64,000 nt of DNA from Hymenobacter roseosalivarius DSM 11622 (GCF_900176135.1 NZ_FWWW01000076.1:49942-113941); one strand, 5' to 3'; shown: positions 39,570 to 48,318, counted from the stretch's first letter. Numbers and translations are program-made. Notes: generated by a model from the letters alone, not told the origin.

Positions 39570-40439
39570 TTAAAAACAGTGTTGATTTGCCTGCGCTCCT
39601 TCGCGCAAAATCCAGTTGCCGGGCTGGTTGAGCCAGTGCAGCTTTTCATCGGGCGCTACGCCGCGGGCAAAGTTGAGCGAGCACACGTCGATGGTCTCGG
39701 TCTCGACACGATTGACGGACAAATGCTCCACGTATTGAAGCACCAGCTTTTGCTCACCAATGCAGCGTGGATGCAGCGCCAGATTGTGCGAGGGGCTGGG
39801 CATAGCCGCCGATGGATACAGGAGGCCGTCGAATTGCTCACCCAGCCCCAGCGCCTCTGTGAGGGCAATGGATAAGCGGTACCGATGCTCCTCGCCGGAG
39901 GCAATGGGCTGGGTGAAGCAGCCGATCATAAACTCGGTCAGGTGCCGCTCCGACTCTGGTAGCTGCTTCAGGGCTTTGCGCAACACCTTTTCGCGCTCGG
40001 AGTGCGGGTCGTCGGCGCACAGGTCGGCGTAGCTGAAGCCGGCGATGCGCAACGGTTTCCGCGCCTGCCAGCGGCTAATGATGATCTGGTCGCCTTTTTT
40101 TACGCTGGCCTCAAAAAAGGGTGGGTGCCAGGTGGCGCTGCAATAAAATATAGGTACGCCCGCCCGATTGGCGCGCTGATCTTCTTTGACCCGCTTGGCC
40201 GGCGCGTACGACACATCGGCGAAGCGGTGCGGCAGCTTCTCGCAGGGTGTACCCCGATACAGCAGCAGGCCAGGAGCGAAATCGAGGCAGCGTAACGCGT
40301 GACCCGCGAGCAGCTCACGCATCAGGGGCACCAGGTCATCGACGGATTGCTCGCGAAGATCGAGCTTGTGAATGGCGGCTATCTTCTCTTTGATTTCCTT
40401 CGCCGCCGATTTGTGGGGGTTGGGTTGGGAGGAACGCAT
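39570..40439 (-). CDS. RES-domain family protein (NAD+ phosphorylase-like)
   Basis: A 289-residue protein. The region ~60-230 carries RES-like features: YRGTPCEKLPHRFADVSY with an Arg near 62, a GVPIFYCSATWHPPFFE segment with Ser and Glu, and FDGLLYPSAAMPSPSHNLAL near 210. RES toxins such as MbcT and the Pseudomonas Res degrade NAD+ with a conserved Arg-Glu-Ser set. This protein is longer than toxin members, and no Xre-type antitoxin gene is adjacent, so a stand-alone housekeeping or signalling role is possible. The family call rests on motif pattern only. Confidence 0.6.
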   Translation of the reverse strand: MRSSQPNPHKSAAKEIKEKIAAIHKLDLREQSVDDLVPLMRELLAGHALRCLDFAPGLLLYRGTPCEKLPHRFADVSYAPAKRVKEDQRANRAGVPIFYCSATWHPPFFEASVKKGDQIIISRWQARKPLRIAGFSYADLCADDPHSEREKVLRKALKQLPESERHLTEFMIGCFTQPIASGEEHRYRLSIALTEALGLGEQFDGLLYPSAAMPSPSHNLALHPRCIGEQKLVLQYVEHLSVNRVETETIDVCSLNFARGVAPDEKLHWLNQPGNWILREGAQANQHCF

Positions 40440-40492
40440 GGGTGGAAAGATGAAATAAAAATACAGATGAGCTTGGTTGGTATAGAACCTAA

Positions 40493-40539
40493 TGAGACCT
40501 CACCCCAGCCCTTTTGGAAAGGAGCAGAGTGAGGTCTCA
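40493..40539. repeat. CCTCACCCC-type inverted repeat
   Basis: TGAGACCTCAC and GTGAGGTCTCA are perfect 11-base arms between the RES and MBL genes. The loop contains CCCCAGCCCTTTTGG. It belongs with the hairpins at 25965 and 53884. It has no T-tract, so its terminator function is uncertain. Confidence 0.6.
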
Positions 40540-40570
40540 CTGAGAAAACAAGAATAGTTTACGACGAAAA

Positions 40571-41530
40571 CTAACGCTGGTAACGCTTCTTGCCCTTTTT
40601 GTTACTCACCAATACTAAAGCAACCGTGGCCGCCAGACCCAGGCCCAGCGCCCACTTAGAGAAGGCGGTACTCACAGCCGGCGGCACCGAGGTTACGCCG
40701 GTTTCGTCGGCAGTAGCCGGCTGGGGTACGTAGCGGCCGTGCTTCGGAATGGTAACTTCATCAAAGTGCTCCACGAGTTCTTCTAACTGCTGCAAAAGCT
40801 GCGTGCCGTGCATCGGAATGCCGTGGCCGGTAGCGGCAATGTGCGGCTTCAGGTCGGCCAGCAGTGCTACTGATTGGCGGGCCTGGGGCCAGTTGGGCGT
40901 AAAATATGCAGGTGGCCCGTGCACCTCCTGGCGCTGCTCCCACACCGCCGACCCCGATTCCTGCTTCACGGTCACGAAGGCGTCGCCGGCGAGCAGTACG
41001 CGGTCATGCTCGCGGAAAAACGCGACGTGGCCGGGCGTGTGGCCAGGCGTATGATGCCAGCGCCAGCCGGGCAGGTGCGGCACCGAGTTGTCGGCGGGTA
41101 GCGCCTGCACCCGGCTGCCGAGGTCGATAGGCTGCTTGGGATAGAGAAAAGACAGGGCGGCCATAACTCCGCCGCCCACCGTAGGGTCGGGTGGGGGGTA
41201 GGCTGAGCGGCCCGTGAGGTAAGGCAGCTCTAAGGGGTGTGCGTACACGGGCACGTCCCACTCGTTGGCCAGCGTAATCAAAGCCCCCACATGGTCGAAG
41301 TGTCCGTGCGTGAGGATGATGGCGGCCGGCCGCGCCTCCGGACCGAAGATTTCGGCCGCGTGGCGGCGAATGGTGCCAGCCGAGCCGGGCAGACCCGCGT
41401 CAATCAGCACCCAGTCGTTGGTAGGCGCTTCCGGCTCGCGCACATAGTAGAGATTGGTAAATACATTACGCAGCCCCCAAATGCCCGGCGCAACGGCCTG
41501 GAGTTGGGGTGTACTAGCTCGATTAGCCAT
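40571..41530 (-). CDS. MBL-fold metallohydrolase with C-terminal membrane anchor
   Basis: A 319-residue metallo-beta-lactamase-fold enzyme. The zinc site is THGHFDH (His 75, His 77, Asp 79, His 80), with HTPGHTPGH, LLAGDAFV and TGHGIPM completing the metal ligands. The C-terminus is unusual: after ~280 it has a single hydrophobic helix (WALGLGLAATVALVLVS) ending in a basic tail NKKGKKRYQR. This predicts a tail-anchored cytoplasmic enzyme. The substrate is unknown; glyoxalase II-like or lactonase-like activities are possible. Confidence 0.82.
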   Translation of the reverse strand: MANRASTPQLQAVAPGIWGLRNVFTNLYYVREPEAPTNDWVLIDAGLPGSAGTIRRHAAEIFGPEARPAAIILTHGHFDHVGALITLANEWDVPVYAHPLELPYLTGRSAYPPPDPTVGGGVMAALSFLYPKQPIDLGSRVQALPADNSVPHLPGWRWHHTPGHTPGHVAFFREHDRVLLAGDAFVTVKQESGSAVWEQRQEVHGPPAYFTPNWPQARQSVALLADLKPHIAATGHGIPMHGTQLLQQLEELVEHFDEVTIPKHGRYVPQPATADETGVTSVPPAVSTAFSKWALGLGLAATVALVLVSNKKGKKRYQR

Positions 41531-41711
41531 AGAGAAAAGTGTTTTAGGTTAGAAAATTTGAATTCGTAGCAGTGAATGAGCCGGGGAAGACTTTTAAGGT
41601 AAAATGAACCGAAAAAAGCCCCCCGGCAAAGCCAGCAACTAGCGCGGGCTCTAGAACTAAGGTCGGGGAAAGCAAGCAAGAGGGAAGACAGCAACCGCGC
41701 CGATCGGCTGG

Positions 41712-43223
41712 TTATTTAGCCGGCGGCGCAGTTTCGCAGCTACAAAGCACTTCCCGGCTGGGCGTGGCCACTTTGTAGTTGGGCAGAGATACCTCCTTCA
41801 TATAAATGACATCAAGCCGCCGCACGGGGGCATTATCGGAGTCTTCATTCCATACGCGCAACAGGTAGTTGCAGTAGTACGGACGCAGGTAAGCGTTGGA
41901 AACAAACAGGTAATTCTCGGAGTACTTGCGCCAGCGGTCATTTTTAAACAACGACACCACTGACGCCGGCTTGGCCAGCGTAAGGGGCCTGCCTTTTCGG
42001 TTCAGGTCAATGTGCCGGCCCTTGGGCGTAGTGGCGTCCAGGATATACCAGCCATCATCCTTGAATACGGCCGGCGCGAACATGCCCCAGTGCTGATCGG
42101 TGCGAAACAGGTACCCAAACCAGCGCAAGGGCTCCGACATGGTTAGCGAAGGATTGGCAATCGAATCGAGGTTCCACCAGCATACGTAGGCCAGCAGCAA
42201 AGTCACTACCGCGTTGCGCAGGCCGTGCAATATTTGGATGGTCTTAGGGGGCAAATTCAGGCTCGACTCCACATTTACCCGCACCGGACTGCGCCAATTA
42301 CTCAGGCGGGTCAAATGGGGTTGCAGCCGTTGCGTGCGCGTCCGAACCTGCCGATCTATCCAGTCCATGACCGGTGTCGGCAGCAAGCCCAGCACAGAGG
42401 CCATGTTAATCAGGAAAAACAAACCTACGAACAAAGTCAGGCTGATGCCGAGATGAAATCCGTACATCACCACCACGAACAGCATCCGCCAGAACGGTAC
42501 GCCCACCGGAATGAACAGCACGAACGGCAGCAGCAGCTCAGTGTAATAGGTCGCAAACGTGAGAAAGCGCATCACTTCCGGAAACTGATAGAGTATCCGG
42601 CCGCCCGGCATCAGCACTTGGTCGAGGCTGAGGGCGTAATAAATGGCGGTGCCTTCCGTGGTCCATTCGGGGGCATTTTTGAGCAACGCCGTACACCAGT
42701 ACACCAGCGCCAGCTGCACCACGTATGCTACCGTAGCGGCACTGAAGTACGAGTAGGCGGCGGGTTTCGGCTCCGTCCGACCCGCATCGGTGGAGTACAT
42801 ACGACCCCAGGGCAGAAAAATCCCCCAGAACAGCAGCATCCGCAGCAAGTCGTCGCCGCCCTGCCCGATGATGGGGTTCCTGTTTTGCAGCGACACCAGC
42901 AGCAGCCATGAGACTACCGTCGCCAAGCGGGTTTTGTAGCCCAGCAGCAGCATCGTCGCAAACCCCGCCGCCACCAGAAACAGCAGCGCCTGTATCTGCC
43001 ACAAGCCACTAATATTGTGCAGACTAACCTGGTACGCGTTCCAGTTGCGCTCATACAGCACATGCAAGGGCAGAATGCCCATGTTGGCGTAGTGCGCCTC
43101 CAGATCGGTGCTGCGGATGGCAAGGTCGGTCAGCACAACGGCCGCCGTGGCTATGCGCAGTAAGGCTAACGCCCGCAGATCGAGAACGAAAGGACGGCGC
43201 AGGAAATTAAGAACACGGGTCAT
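41712..43223 (-). CDS. HTTM-domain membrane protein (vitamin K-dependent gamma-carboxylase-like)
   Basis: About 503 residues from the ATG at 43223. The first ~290 residues form the HTTM multi-helix domain (LDLRALALLRIATAAVVLTDL, GQGGDDLLRMLLFWGIFLPWGR, VAYVVQLALVYWCTALLKN). The C-terminal ~190 residues are soluble (RTDQHWGMFAPAVFKDDGWYILDATTPKGRHIDL). The domain is shared with gamma-glutamyl carboxylase, but most bacterial members are of unknown function. It stands alone here and precedes no obvious partner. Confidence 0.8.
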   Translation of the reverse strand: MTRVLNFLRRPFVLDLRALALLRIATAAVVLTDLAIRSTDLEAHYANMGILPLHVLYERNWNAYQVSLHNISGLWQIQALLFLVAAGFATMLLLGYKTRLATVVSWLLLVSLQNRNPIIGQGGDDLLRMLLFWGIFLPWGRMYSTDAGRTEPKPAAYSYFSAATVAYVVQLALVYWCTALLKNAPEWTTEGTAIYYALSLDQVLMPGGRILYQFPEVMRFLTFATYYTELLLPFVLFIPVGVPFWRMLFVVVMYGFHLGISLTLFVGLFFLINMASVLGLLPTPVMDWIDRQVRTRTQRLQPHLTRLSNWRSPVRVNVESSLNLPPKTIQILHGLRNAVVTLLLAYVCWWNLDSIANPSLTMSEPLRWFGYLFRTDQHWGMFAPAVFKDDGWYILDATTPKGRHIDLNRKGRPLTLAKPASVVSLFKNDRWRKYSENYLFVSNAYLRPYYCNYLLRVWNEDSDNAPVRRLDVIYMKEVSLPNYKVATPSREVLCSCETAPPAK

Positions 43224-43345
43224 AGGAGCCGCGCTGAGGGGCAAAATGGGAGAAAAAAAGAAAGCGAAAAGGTACGCCACCTAGTTGGATGGTTTGCCTT
43301 TTCGCCTTCAAAAAGAGCAACCGGCTTCAAGGCCGGAATAGGAAA

Positions 43346-43993
43346 TTAGTTGGTCGTGGTGCCCCTGGTAGTGCTGCCGCTGGTAGTACGGCCGGAAGTA
43401 GTACCCGACTTGGTGCCGGTAGTGCTTCCTGACGTAGTACGTGTGTTAGTGCGGCCCGACTTGGTACCCGTCGTAGACGTGCGGGTTGATTGCGTTCTGG
43501 TGGTCGTAGACGTACGGCTGCTAGTTGTTCCCGTAGTGCCCGTTGTGCCAGAGCCGACAGTGGAACCTGAAGTCATAGTGCCAGCGGTTGAGCCGGTAGT
43601 CGTGCTACCAGCCGTCATGGTACCGGTGGTAGTTCCAGTCGTAGACCCAGTAGTCATAGTGCCGGCAGTGGTCCCAGTCGTCATGGTTCCAGTCGTGGAG
43701 CCCGAAGTCATAGTGCCAGCGGTAGAGCCGGTAGTCGTGCTACCAGCCGTCATGGTGCCGGTGGTCGAGCCCGTTGTCATAGTGCCGCTCGTGCTACCAC
43801 TAGTCGACATAGTACCTGTAGTGCTGCCGGCGGTTGTGCCCCTGGTAGTAGAGCCAGCGGTAGAGCCGCTCGTGCTACCCATTGTCGTAGAGCCCATAGT
43901 CGTGGAGCCAGTAGTAGTCTGAGCCGAAGCACTGGCGGAAAGGAATACTGCGGCAATCAAGGCGGCAAACGATACAAAAGATGACTTTTTCAT
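43346..43993 (-). CDS. Secreted Ser/Thr/Gly repeat protein (first of three)
   Basis: About 215 residues from the ATG at 43993, with a Sec signal peptide (cleavage near ASASAQ). The whole mature chain is made of degenerate units such as TTGSTTMGST, SGTMTTGSTTGTMTAG and, near the end, SRTSTTTRTQSTRTSTTGTKSGRTNTR, which is Arg/Lys-rich. Part of the repeat array is duplicated at DNA level (around 43570-43630 and 43706-43760). It is likely disordered or fibrous and extracellular. Function unknown; surface, matrix or cryoprotective roles are guesses. Confidence 0.6.
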   Translation of the reverse strand: MKKSSFVSFAALIAAVFLSASASAQTTTGSTTMGSTTMGSTSGSTAGSTTRGTTAGSTTGTMSTSGSTSGTMTTGSTTGTMTAGSTTTGSTAGTMTSGSTTGTMTTGTTAGTMTTGSTTGTTTGTMTAGSTTTGSTAGTMTSGSTVGSGTTGTTGTTSSRTSTTTRTQSTRTSTTGTKSGRTNTRTTSGSTTGTKSGTTSGRTTSGSTTRGTTTN

Positions 43994-44175
43994 AGCTTTT
44001 TGAGGAGGGTTGGTGAATAAGTAAAAGGAGCTTGAGAAGGTATGGTACCAGTGCCTGAGCAAAAAGCAGATGCAACAACTAATTTCATACCCCTCTCTAA
44101 ACAAAGAGGGATAATTACCAAGTAGTAATTATCCCTCTCTTCGCAGGTTATATGTTCAAGCTAATGAACATCAAC

Positions 44176-44673
44176 TTACTTAGTAGTGGTGCCAGTACCA
44201 GTAGTGCCGGTGGTGGTGCTACCCGAAGTTGAGCTGCTGGTCGTACCCGTTGTGCTACCGCTGGTGCTGCCACTCGTGGTGCCCATGGTAGTAGTGCCGG
44301 TCGTGCCAGTAGTAGTAGAGCCCGAGGTAGAACCCATAGTGGTTGAACCGCTGGTAGAGCCTGAAGTAGTACCGCTAGTACTACCCGAGGTAGAACCCAT
44401 AGTGGTTGAACCGCTGGTAGAGCCTGAAGTAGTACCGCTAGTACTACCCGAGGTTGAGCCGGAGGTAGTGCCATACGTAGTAGTGCTACCTGAAGTAGAG
44501 CCCGAGGTCGTGCCACTGGTGCTTCCACCCATAGCGTCGTTGGTTGTACCCGTTGTGCTACCGCTGGTGGTAGTTCCGTCCGTACCAGTAGAAGCGCAGG
44601 AAGACATCAGTGAAGCTGATACAAACATGCCGGCGAGTGCGAGGGTCGAGACAAAAATCCGTGATTTTTTCAT
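44176..44673 (-). CDS. Ser/Thr/Gly repeat lipoprotein (second of three)
   Basis: A 165-residue lipoprotein with signal FVSASLMSSC (Cys near 26). The mature part is built from GSTSG/GSTTT units. A 63-base unit (21 residues) is repeated exactly twice at 44321-44446 and begins a third time, which shows recent tandem duplication. Composition matches the proteins encoded on either side. Function unknown. Confidence 0.6.
   Translation of the reverse strand: MKKSRIFVSTLALAGMFVSASLMSSCASTGTDGTTTSGSTTGTTNDAMGGSTSGTTSGSTSGSTTTYGTTSGSTSGSTSGTTSGSTSGSTTMGSTSGSTSGTTSGSTSGSTTMGSTSGSTTTGTTGTTTMGTTSGSTSGSTTGTTSSSTSGSTTTGTTGTGTTTK
44321..44458 (-). repeat. 63-base exact tandem repeat inside a lipoprotein gene
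   Basis: Units 44321-44383 and 44384-44446 are identical, and the next 12 bases begin a third copy with one change. The unit encodes 21 residues in frame, so copy-number change alters length without a frameshift. Confidence 0.85.
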
Positions 44674-44951
44674 TGGAAGGATTAGTTGGTGAATGGGTTA
44701 AACCAGAGCGGGTGAATACAATTAGAAGAGCCCCTTCTACGTGCAAACGGAAAGAAATAGTTACTGATAGCCTGAATTATTTTTTAATAGATCAAAATAA
44801 TAGACAATAAAACAGTTGTTTAATTATAAATACGCCCTCCTAGCTCCAAATTTCAACGATACGGGGAAGGCAAGTACTAATTAGATAAATTCTCATTTTC
44901 AGGGTTGAATACTACTGTTAGAATAAGCGTATAGGGGGCTTTTTCCCAAAA

Positions 44952-45293
44952 CTAGCGAGTCGTAGAGCCGCCACCTGTACTCGTACCGCCACCCGTAGAA
45001 CCCATACCGCCTGCTGTCGAACCACCTGCTGTGCTGCCTGCCGTTGAGCCACTAGCAGTAGTCCCGCCTGCTGTACTACCCGCTGTCGAAGACATATCTG
45101 TTGTTGAACCTTCCATGGACCCGCCGGCCGAGTCAGCAGACATCATATCAGTGTCTGATGAGGTTCCTATACCGCTCTCTGATGATGTAGTGCCTCCAGC
45201 ACCACCAGCATTATCGCCGCTTCCGCAGGCACCTAAGGTCAGAGTTGCTGCTACTAGAGTAGCAGATAGAATAGTAAGCCGTGATTGTTTCAT
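44952..45293 (-). CDS. Ser/Thr/Gly repeat lipoprotein (third of three)
   Basis: A 113-residue lipoprotein with signal LVAATLTLGAC (Cys near 23). The first mature part contains Asp/Glu/Ser (SESGIGTSSDTDMMSADS); the rest is GSTAGGT repeats ending in Arg. It is the least repetitive and probably the oldest form of the three. No domain is recognised. Confidence 0.58.
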   Translation of the reverse strand: MKQSRLTILSATLVAATLTLGACGSGDNAGGAGGTTSSESGIGTSSDTDMMSADSAGGSMEGSTTDMSSTAGSTAGGTTASGSTAGSTAGGSTAGGMGSTGGGTSTGGGSTTR

Positions 45294-45829
45294 ACTGGAA
45301 TGAAGGAAAGATGTTGGTTATAAAAAGGAGCAGAAATTAAAATAGGACTCAGTAGCTATACGATTACGTTGAGCAATGCAGCCAAAAAGCAACCCTAGAA
45401 AAAATACCTGTTTTTCAAGAAAAACCACAAGTAAAAAATACGGAGTGACTATGAATATCTGTATTTATCGCTTGGAGAGCGAGTCATATATAGAAGCTGT
45501 TTAGGCTTTCTGGACAGTAATTGTTTCGTCTTCTGAACGGTTATGCAGAACGTAGCGAAGCATCTCGCGTGCGTTGATTTACTAACCCAACGACCGCACG
45601 CGTAATGCTTCGCTACGTTCTGCATAATGGCCCTCGTCACTCACTGCCCACACATCTTAGGAAGTAGTTGAGATTACATCCGAAGCTTATGCTGCGTTTG
45701 CCGAAGCATAAGCTGGAATTGACTTCCTAGACAGCTTCCATAAGTCAGCTACTTCATGCGCGTTGCGTATGGCTTATAAAAGACACTTTTCAGCCTGTCT
45801 GGTTATAGGTGGAAATACTGCTGCTATTT
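45294..45829. other. Intergenic region with two palindromic elements
   Basis: No gene is seen in these ~540 bases. It contains a perfect 22-base inverted repeat (45541-45562 / 45606-45627) and a second palindromic zone around 45690-45725 (AGCTTATGCT / AGCATAAGCT). Confidence 0.6.
45541..45627. repeat. Inverted repeat with perfect 22-base arms
   Basis: Arms begin TTATGCAGAACGTAGCGAAG and are exact reverse complements; CGCGTGCG near the loop pairs too. The sequence has the look of a dispersed element containing GTAGCGAAGCA, and could form a long RNA hairpin. Confidence 0.75.
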
Positions 45830-46234
45830 ATGGTTCATCAGCCCGCCGTTATTCTGTTTGATGGAGTTTGCAACCTGTGTAATGGCTTCGTGCAATTCGT
45901 TATTGCGCACGATACTGGGGGGCATTTTCGGTTTACTTCGCTCCAATCGGAGGCAGGGCAGAAGCTGCTGGCTCACCACGCCACAACCGTAGCCCCCACT
46001 CCCGAAACAGTAGTGCTGATCGAGCGAGGCCAGGTATTTACCCACTCGACGGCCGTACTGCACATTCTGTGTGGCTTAGGCGGAGCATGGCAACTGCTAT
46101 ACGTAGGCATGGTTCTGCCGCGTGCGCTCCGCGACGCACTGTATCGTTTCGTTGCGCGGCACCGCTACCAGTGGTTTGGTCGGCAAGAGTCGTGTATGCT
46201 GCCCACGCCTGAGCTGGCGCAACGTTTTTTGTAA
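45830..46234 (+). CDS. DCC family thiol-disulfide oxidoreductase-like protein
   Basis: About 134 residues from the ATG at 45830. The family-naming motif is visible as FDGVCNLCNGFVQF with Cys 14 and Cys 17 (CxxC). It is followed by FTSLQSEAGQKLL, HSTAVLHILCGLGG and a C-terminal YRFVARHRYQWFG, all standard for DUF393/DCC1. Members are predicted thioredoxin-fold redox proteins. It has no signal peptide, so it is cytoplasmic. Partner unknown. Confidence 0.85.
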   Translation: MVHQPAVILFDGVCNLCNGFVQFVIAHDTGGHFRFTSLQSEAGQKLLAHHATTVAPTPETVVLIERGQVFTHSTAVLHILCGLGGAWQLLYVGMVLPRALRDALYRFVARHRYQWFGRQESCMLPTPELAQRFL

Positions 46235-46299
46235 ACTGAGCCGCGTATAGGTAGCGAGTGCGCTACATTTTGCCAGAAGGCCTGAAGCTACCAAACTAC

Positions 46300-46764
46300 C
46301 TATATGTGAGATGCTTTGATGATAGTAGGTAACAATGTTTTTAGCTGCTTAAGTATCGCGGCATCAGCGCCTAGGGAGGCGAAAAACTGGTTCTCAAATT
46401 CTTCTACGGCCCACGCGGCCTGCACGGCCGTCCGCACGCCTATTGGGGTAAGGCTGATGGCTTTGGCGCGGGTATCGGTGGTGTGCTCAGCGCGCAATAG
46501 TAGCCCTTTGGTTTCCAGCGTACGCAGCAGCTTACTGGTCATCATCTTATCGATGCGGGCATGGGCGGCTAAGTCTGTCTGCGTAATAGTACCCTGCTGC
46601 CCCAGCCAATAGGCCGCTGCCAGCACCACAAACTGGGCATGCGTAAGCCCGAACTGCTCCAGGGCTTTCTTTATTTCACGCTGCCAATGATTGCTGACTT
46701 GCCAAAGCAAAAAGCCAGGACTGTCATCCGGGCTTTCAAAGGAAAAAAGCGATTGGGCAACCAT
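46300..46764 (-). CDS. MarR-family transcriptional regulator
   Basis: A 154-residue winged-helix protein. It has the helical dimer N-terminus (LLWQVSNHWQREIKKALEQFGLTHAQFVVL), the recognition helix region DLAAHARIDKMMTSKLLRTLETKGLL, the beta wing RAEHTTDTRAKAISLTPIG and a C-terminal dimerisation helix. It is divergent from a quinone-reductase-like gene 377 bases away, and a palindrome in that gap is a likely binding site. This layout suggests control of the oxidoreductase and possibly itself in response to an organic or electrophilic compound. Confidence 0.88.
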   Translation of the reverse strand: MVAQSLFSFESPDDSPGFLLWQVSNHWQREIKKALEQFGLTHAQFVVLAAAYWLGQQGTITQTDLAAHARIDKMMTSKLLRTLETKGLLLRAEHTTDTRAKAISLTPIGVRTAVQAAWAVEEFENQFFASLGADAAILKQLKTLLPTIIKASHI

Positions 46765-47140
46765 CGTGTGTGGGTAGTGAAAGGAAAATAAACTGAATAT
46801 GCCGCTTCATCATACGGACAGGTGGACCATGGTGCTTAAAAAGCCCCCCAGCAATTTTTTAAGCCATGTTTGAACTCTCAATGGAAGTAGTACTTTCGAA
46901 CTGTCGCTTTAACCGAGCCGCCAGACCATCGCGCCTCGCTATAACAGCATAGCTGGCTAAAGGACCGGACACATTGCCGTTGCTCAGTGAGGGGTAAGTC
47001 GTATCTAAGCCAATAGAAGGGTATTTTGCCATAGATATAAATAGTAATCGTAATTATAGTAAATATAATTACTGTAAACAAGTGTGTGTTATTTACTTTC
47101 TCTGCGTACTAAATTTTATTCTTTCACTTACTCTACCTCC
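46765..47140. other. Divergent intergenic region of the marR-like and oxidoreductase genes
   Basis: No gene is visible. It has one single G6C motif (46844-46849) and an A/T-rich half near the oxidoreductase containing the palindrome at 47050-47072. Confidence 0.6.
47050..47072. promoter_or_regulatory. Candidate MarR operator palindrome
   Basis: GTAATTATA and TATAATTAC are perfect 9-base arms with a 5-base spacer, 69 bases before the oxidoreductase ATG. Its size and A/T richness fit MarR-family operators. Confidence 0.6.
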
Positions 47141-48145
47141 ATGCAAGCTTTACAACTCCACGGCATCAACCAGCCGCTAGTTCTTCAGGAAGTGCCCACA
47201 CCCGTACCCGCCGCTGGTGAGGTGCTGGTGGCGCTTCGGGCTGCTGCCTTCAATCACCGCGATGTCTGGATTCAGAAGGGACAATATGGCGGCCTGAAAT
47301 TCCCGTGCATTCTGGGTTCTGATGGCGCTGGCGTGGTAAGCGCCGTAGGGGAAGGCGCAGATGAGTCGCTGTTGGGGCAAGCAGTGGTTGTCAATCCGGG
47401 CCACAATTGGGGCGACAACCCGAAGGCTCAAGCGAAAAACTTCAAGATTCTGGGCCTGCCTGACCAAGGTACGTTTGCCGAGTTTCTGAGCGTACCTGCT
47501 CAATACGTGCGGGCTAAGCCGGCCCATTTGAGCTTCGAGCAAGCGGCTGCGCTGCCCCTTGGCGGGCTTACGGCTTACCGAGCGGCTTTTACGCGGGCGG
47601 ATTTGCAGGCGGGCGAGCGAGTGCTTATCACAGGTATTGGCGGGGGCGTAGCGGTGTTGGCGCTGCAAATGGCGGTAGCCCGCGGTGCCGGGGTATGGGT
47701 TACGTCCAGCTCAGCCGAAAAGCTGGCTCGCGCTCAGGAGTTAGGAGCCAGAGGGGGAGCCGATTACAACGACGAGAACTGGGTAGCCGACCTCACCAAG
47801 CAGGCTGGTGGGCTTTTTGACGTGATTATAGACAGTGCAGCCGGTCCCAGCTTTAACGCCCTGCTCGATGCTGCGGCTCCTGGTGGTCGTATCGTGTTTT
47901 TTGGCGGCACACTGGGCGCTATTCCGCAGGTGCCACCGGCCAAGGTTTTCTGGAAGCAGCTTACCATCCTGGGCTCCACAATGGGAACTGAGCAGGATTT
48001 CGCCGATATGGTGAGCCTGATAGAGGAAAAACAGATTGTTCCCGTCGTAGATCAGGTATTCCCCCTCGCCGAAGGAGAAGCAGCCATTCGTCGTCTGGCC
48101 GACGGCACACAGTTCGGTAAAGTTGTTCTCAGAGTTAAGGAATAG
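47141..48145 (+). CDS. MDR-superfamily alcohol dehydrogenase / quinone oxidoreductase
   Basis: About 334 residues from the ATG at 47141. It has a GroES-like N-domain (AAFNHRDVWIQKGQYGGLKFPCILGSDGAGVV) and a Rossmann domain with LITGIGGGVAVLALQMA (near 150). The structural-zinc Cys cluster is absent and the usual GHE is GSD, so it is closer to zinc-free quinone-oxidoreductase/enoyl-reductase members than to true zinc alcohol dehydrogenases. It is NAD(P)H-dependent and cytoplasmic. Expression is probably controlled by the divergent MarR-like protein. Confidence 0.85.
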   Translation: MQALQLHGINQPLVLQEVPTPVPAAGEVLVALRAAAFNHRDVWIQKGQYGGLKFPCILGSDGAGVVSAVGEGADESLLGQAVVVNPGHNWGDNPKAQAKNFKILGLPDQGTFAEFLSVPAQYVRAKPAHLSFEQAAALPLGGLTAYRAAFTRADLQAGERVLITGIGGGVAVLALQMAVARGAGVWVTSSSAEKLARAQELGARGGADYNDENWVADLTKQAGGLFDVIIDSAAGPSFNALLDAAAPGGRIVFFGGTLGAIPQVPPAKVFWKQLTILGSTMGTEQDFADMVSLIEEKQIVPVVDQVFPLAEGEAAIRRLADGTQFGKVVLRVKE

Positions 48146-48318
48146 CCCCCATATTTCGAGCTTTGAAGAAGCCTGAAACTGAGAAGTTGAAGCAGGGATT
48201 TTAGATGATAATTTGCGGAAAAATACAAGCCGATAATAGGGAAGTCAGGGAATGAAAGATGCATCAAAGCTGTTGTCTTTTTGACTGCTTTTCCGACGTG
48301 TATCTTACTGCTCTACCT

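Noticed and set aside
43350..43922. Val/Pro-rich rightward frame opposite the repeat protein
   Set aside because: It is the mirror of a Ser/Thr/Gly repeat array; it has no signal peptide or start context, while the leftward frame has a clean signal peptide.
43346..45293. CRISPR array
   Set aside because: The repeats are contiguous, in frame and without spacers.
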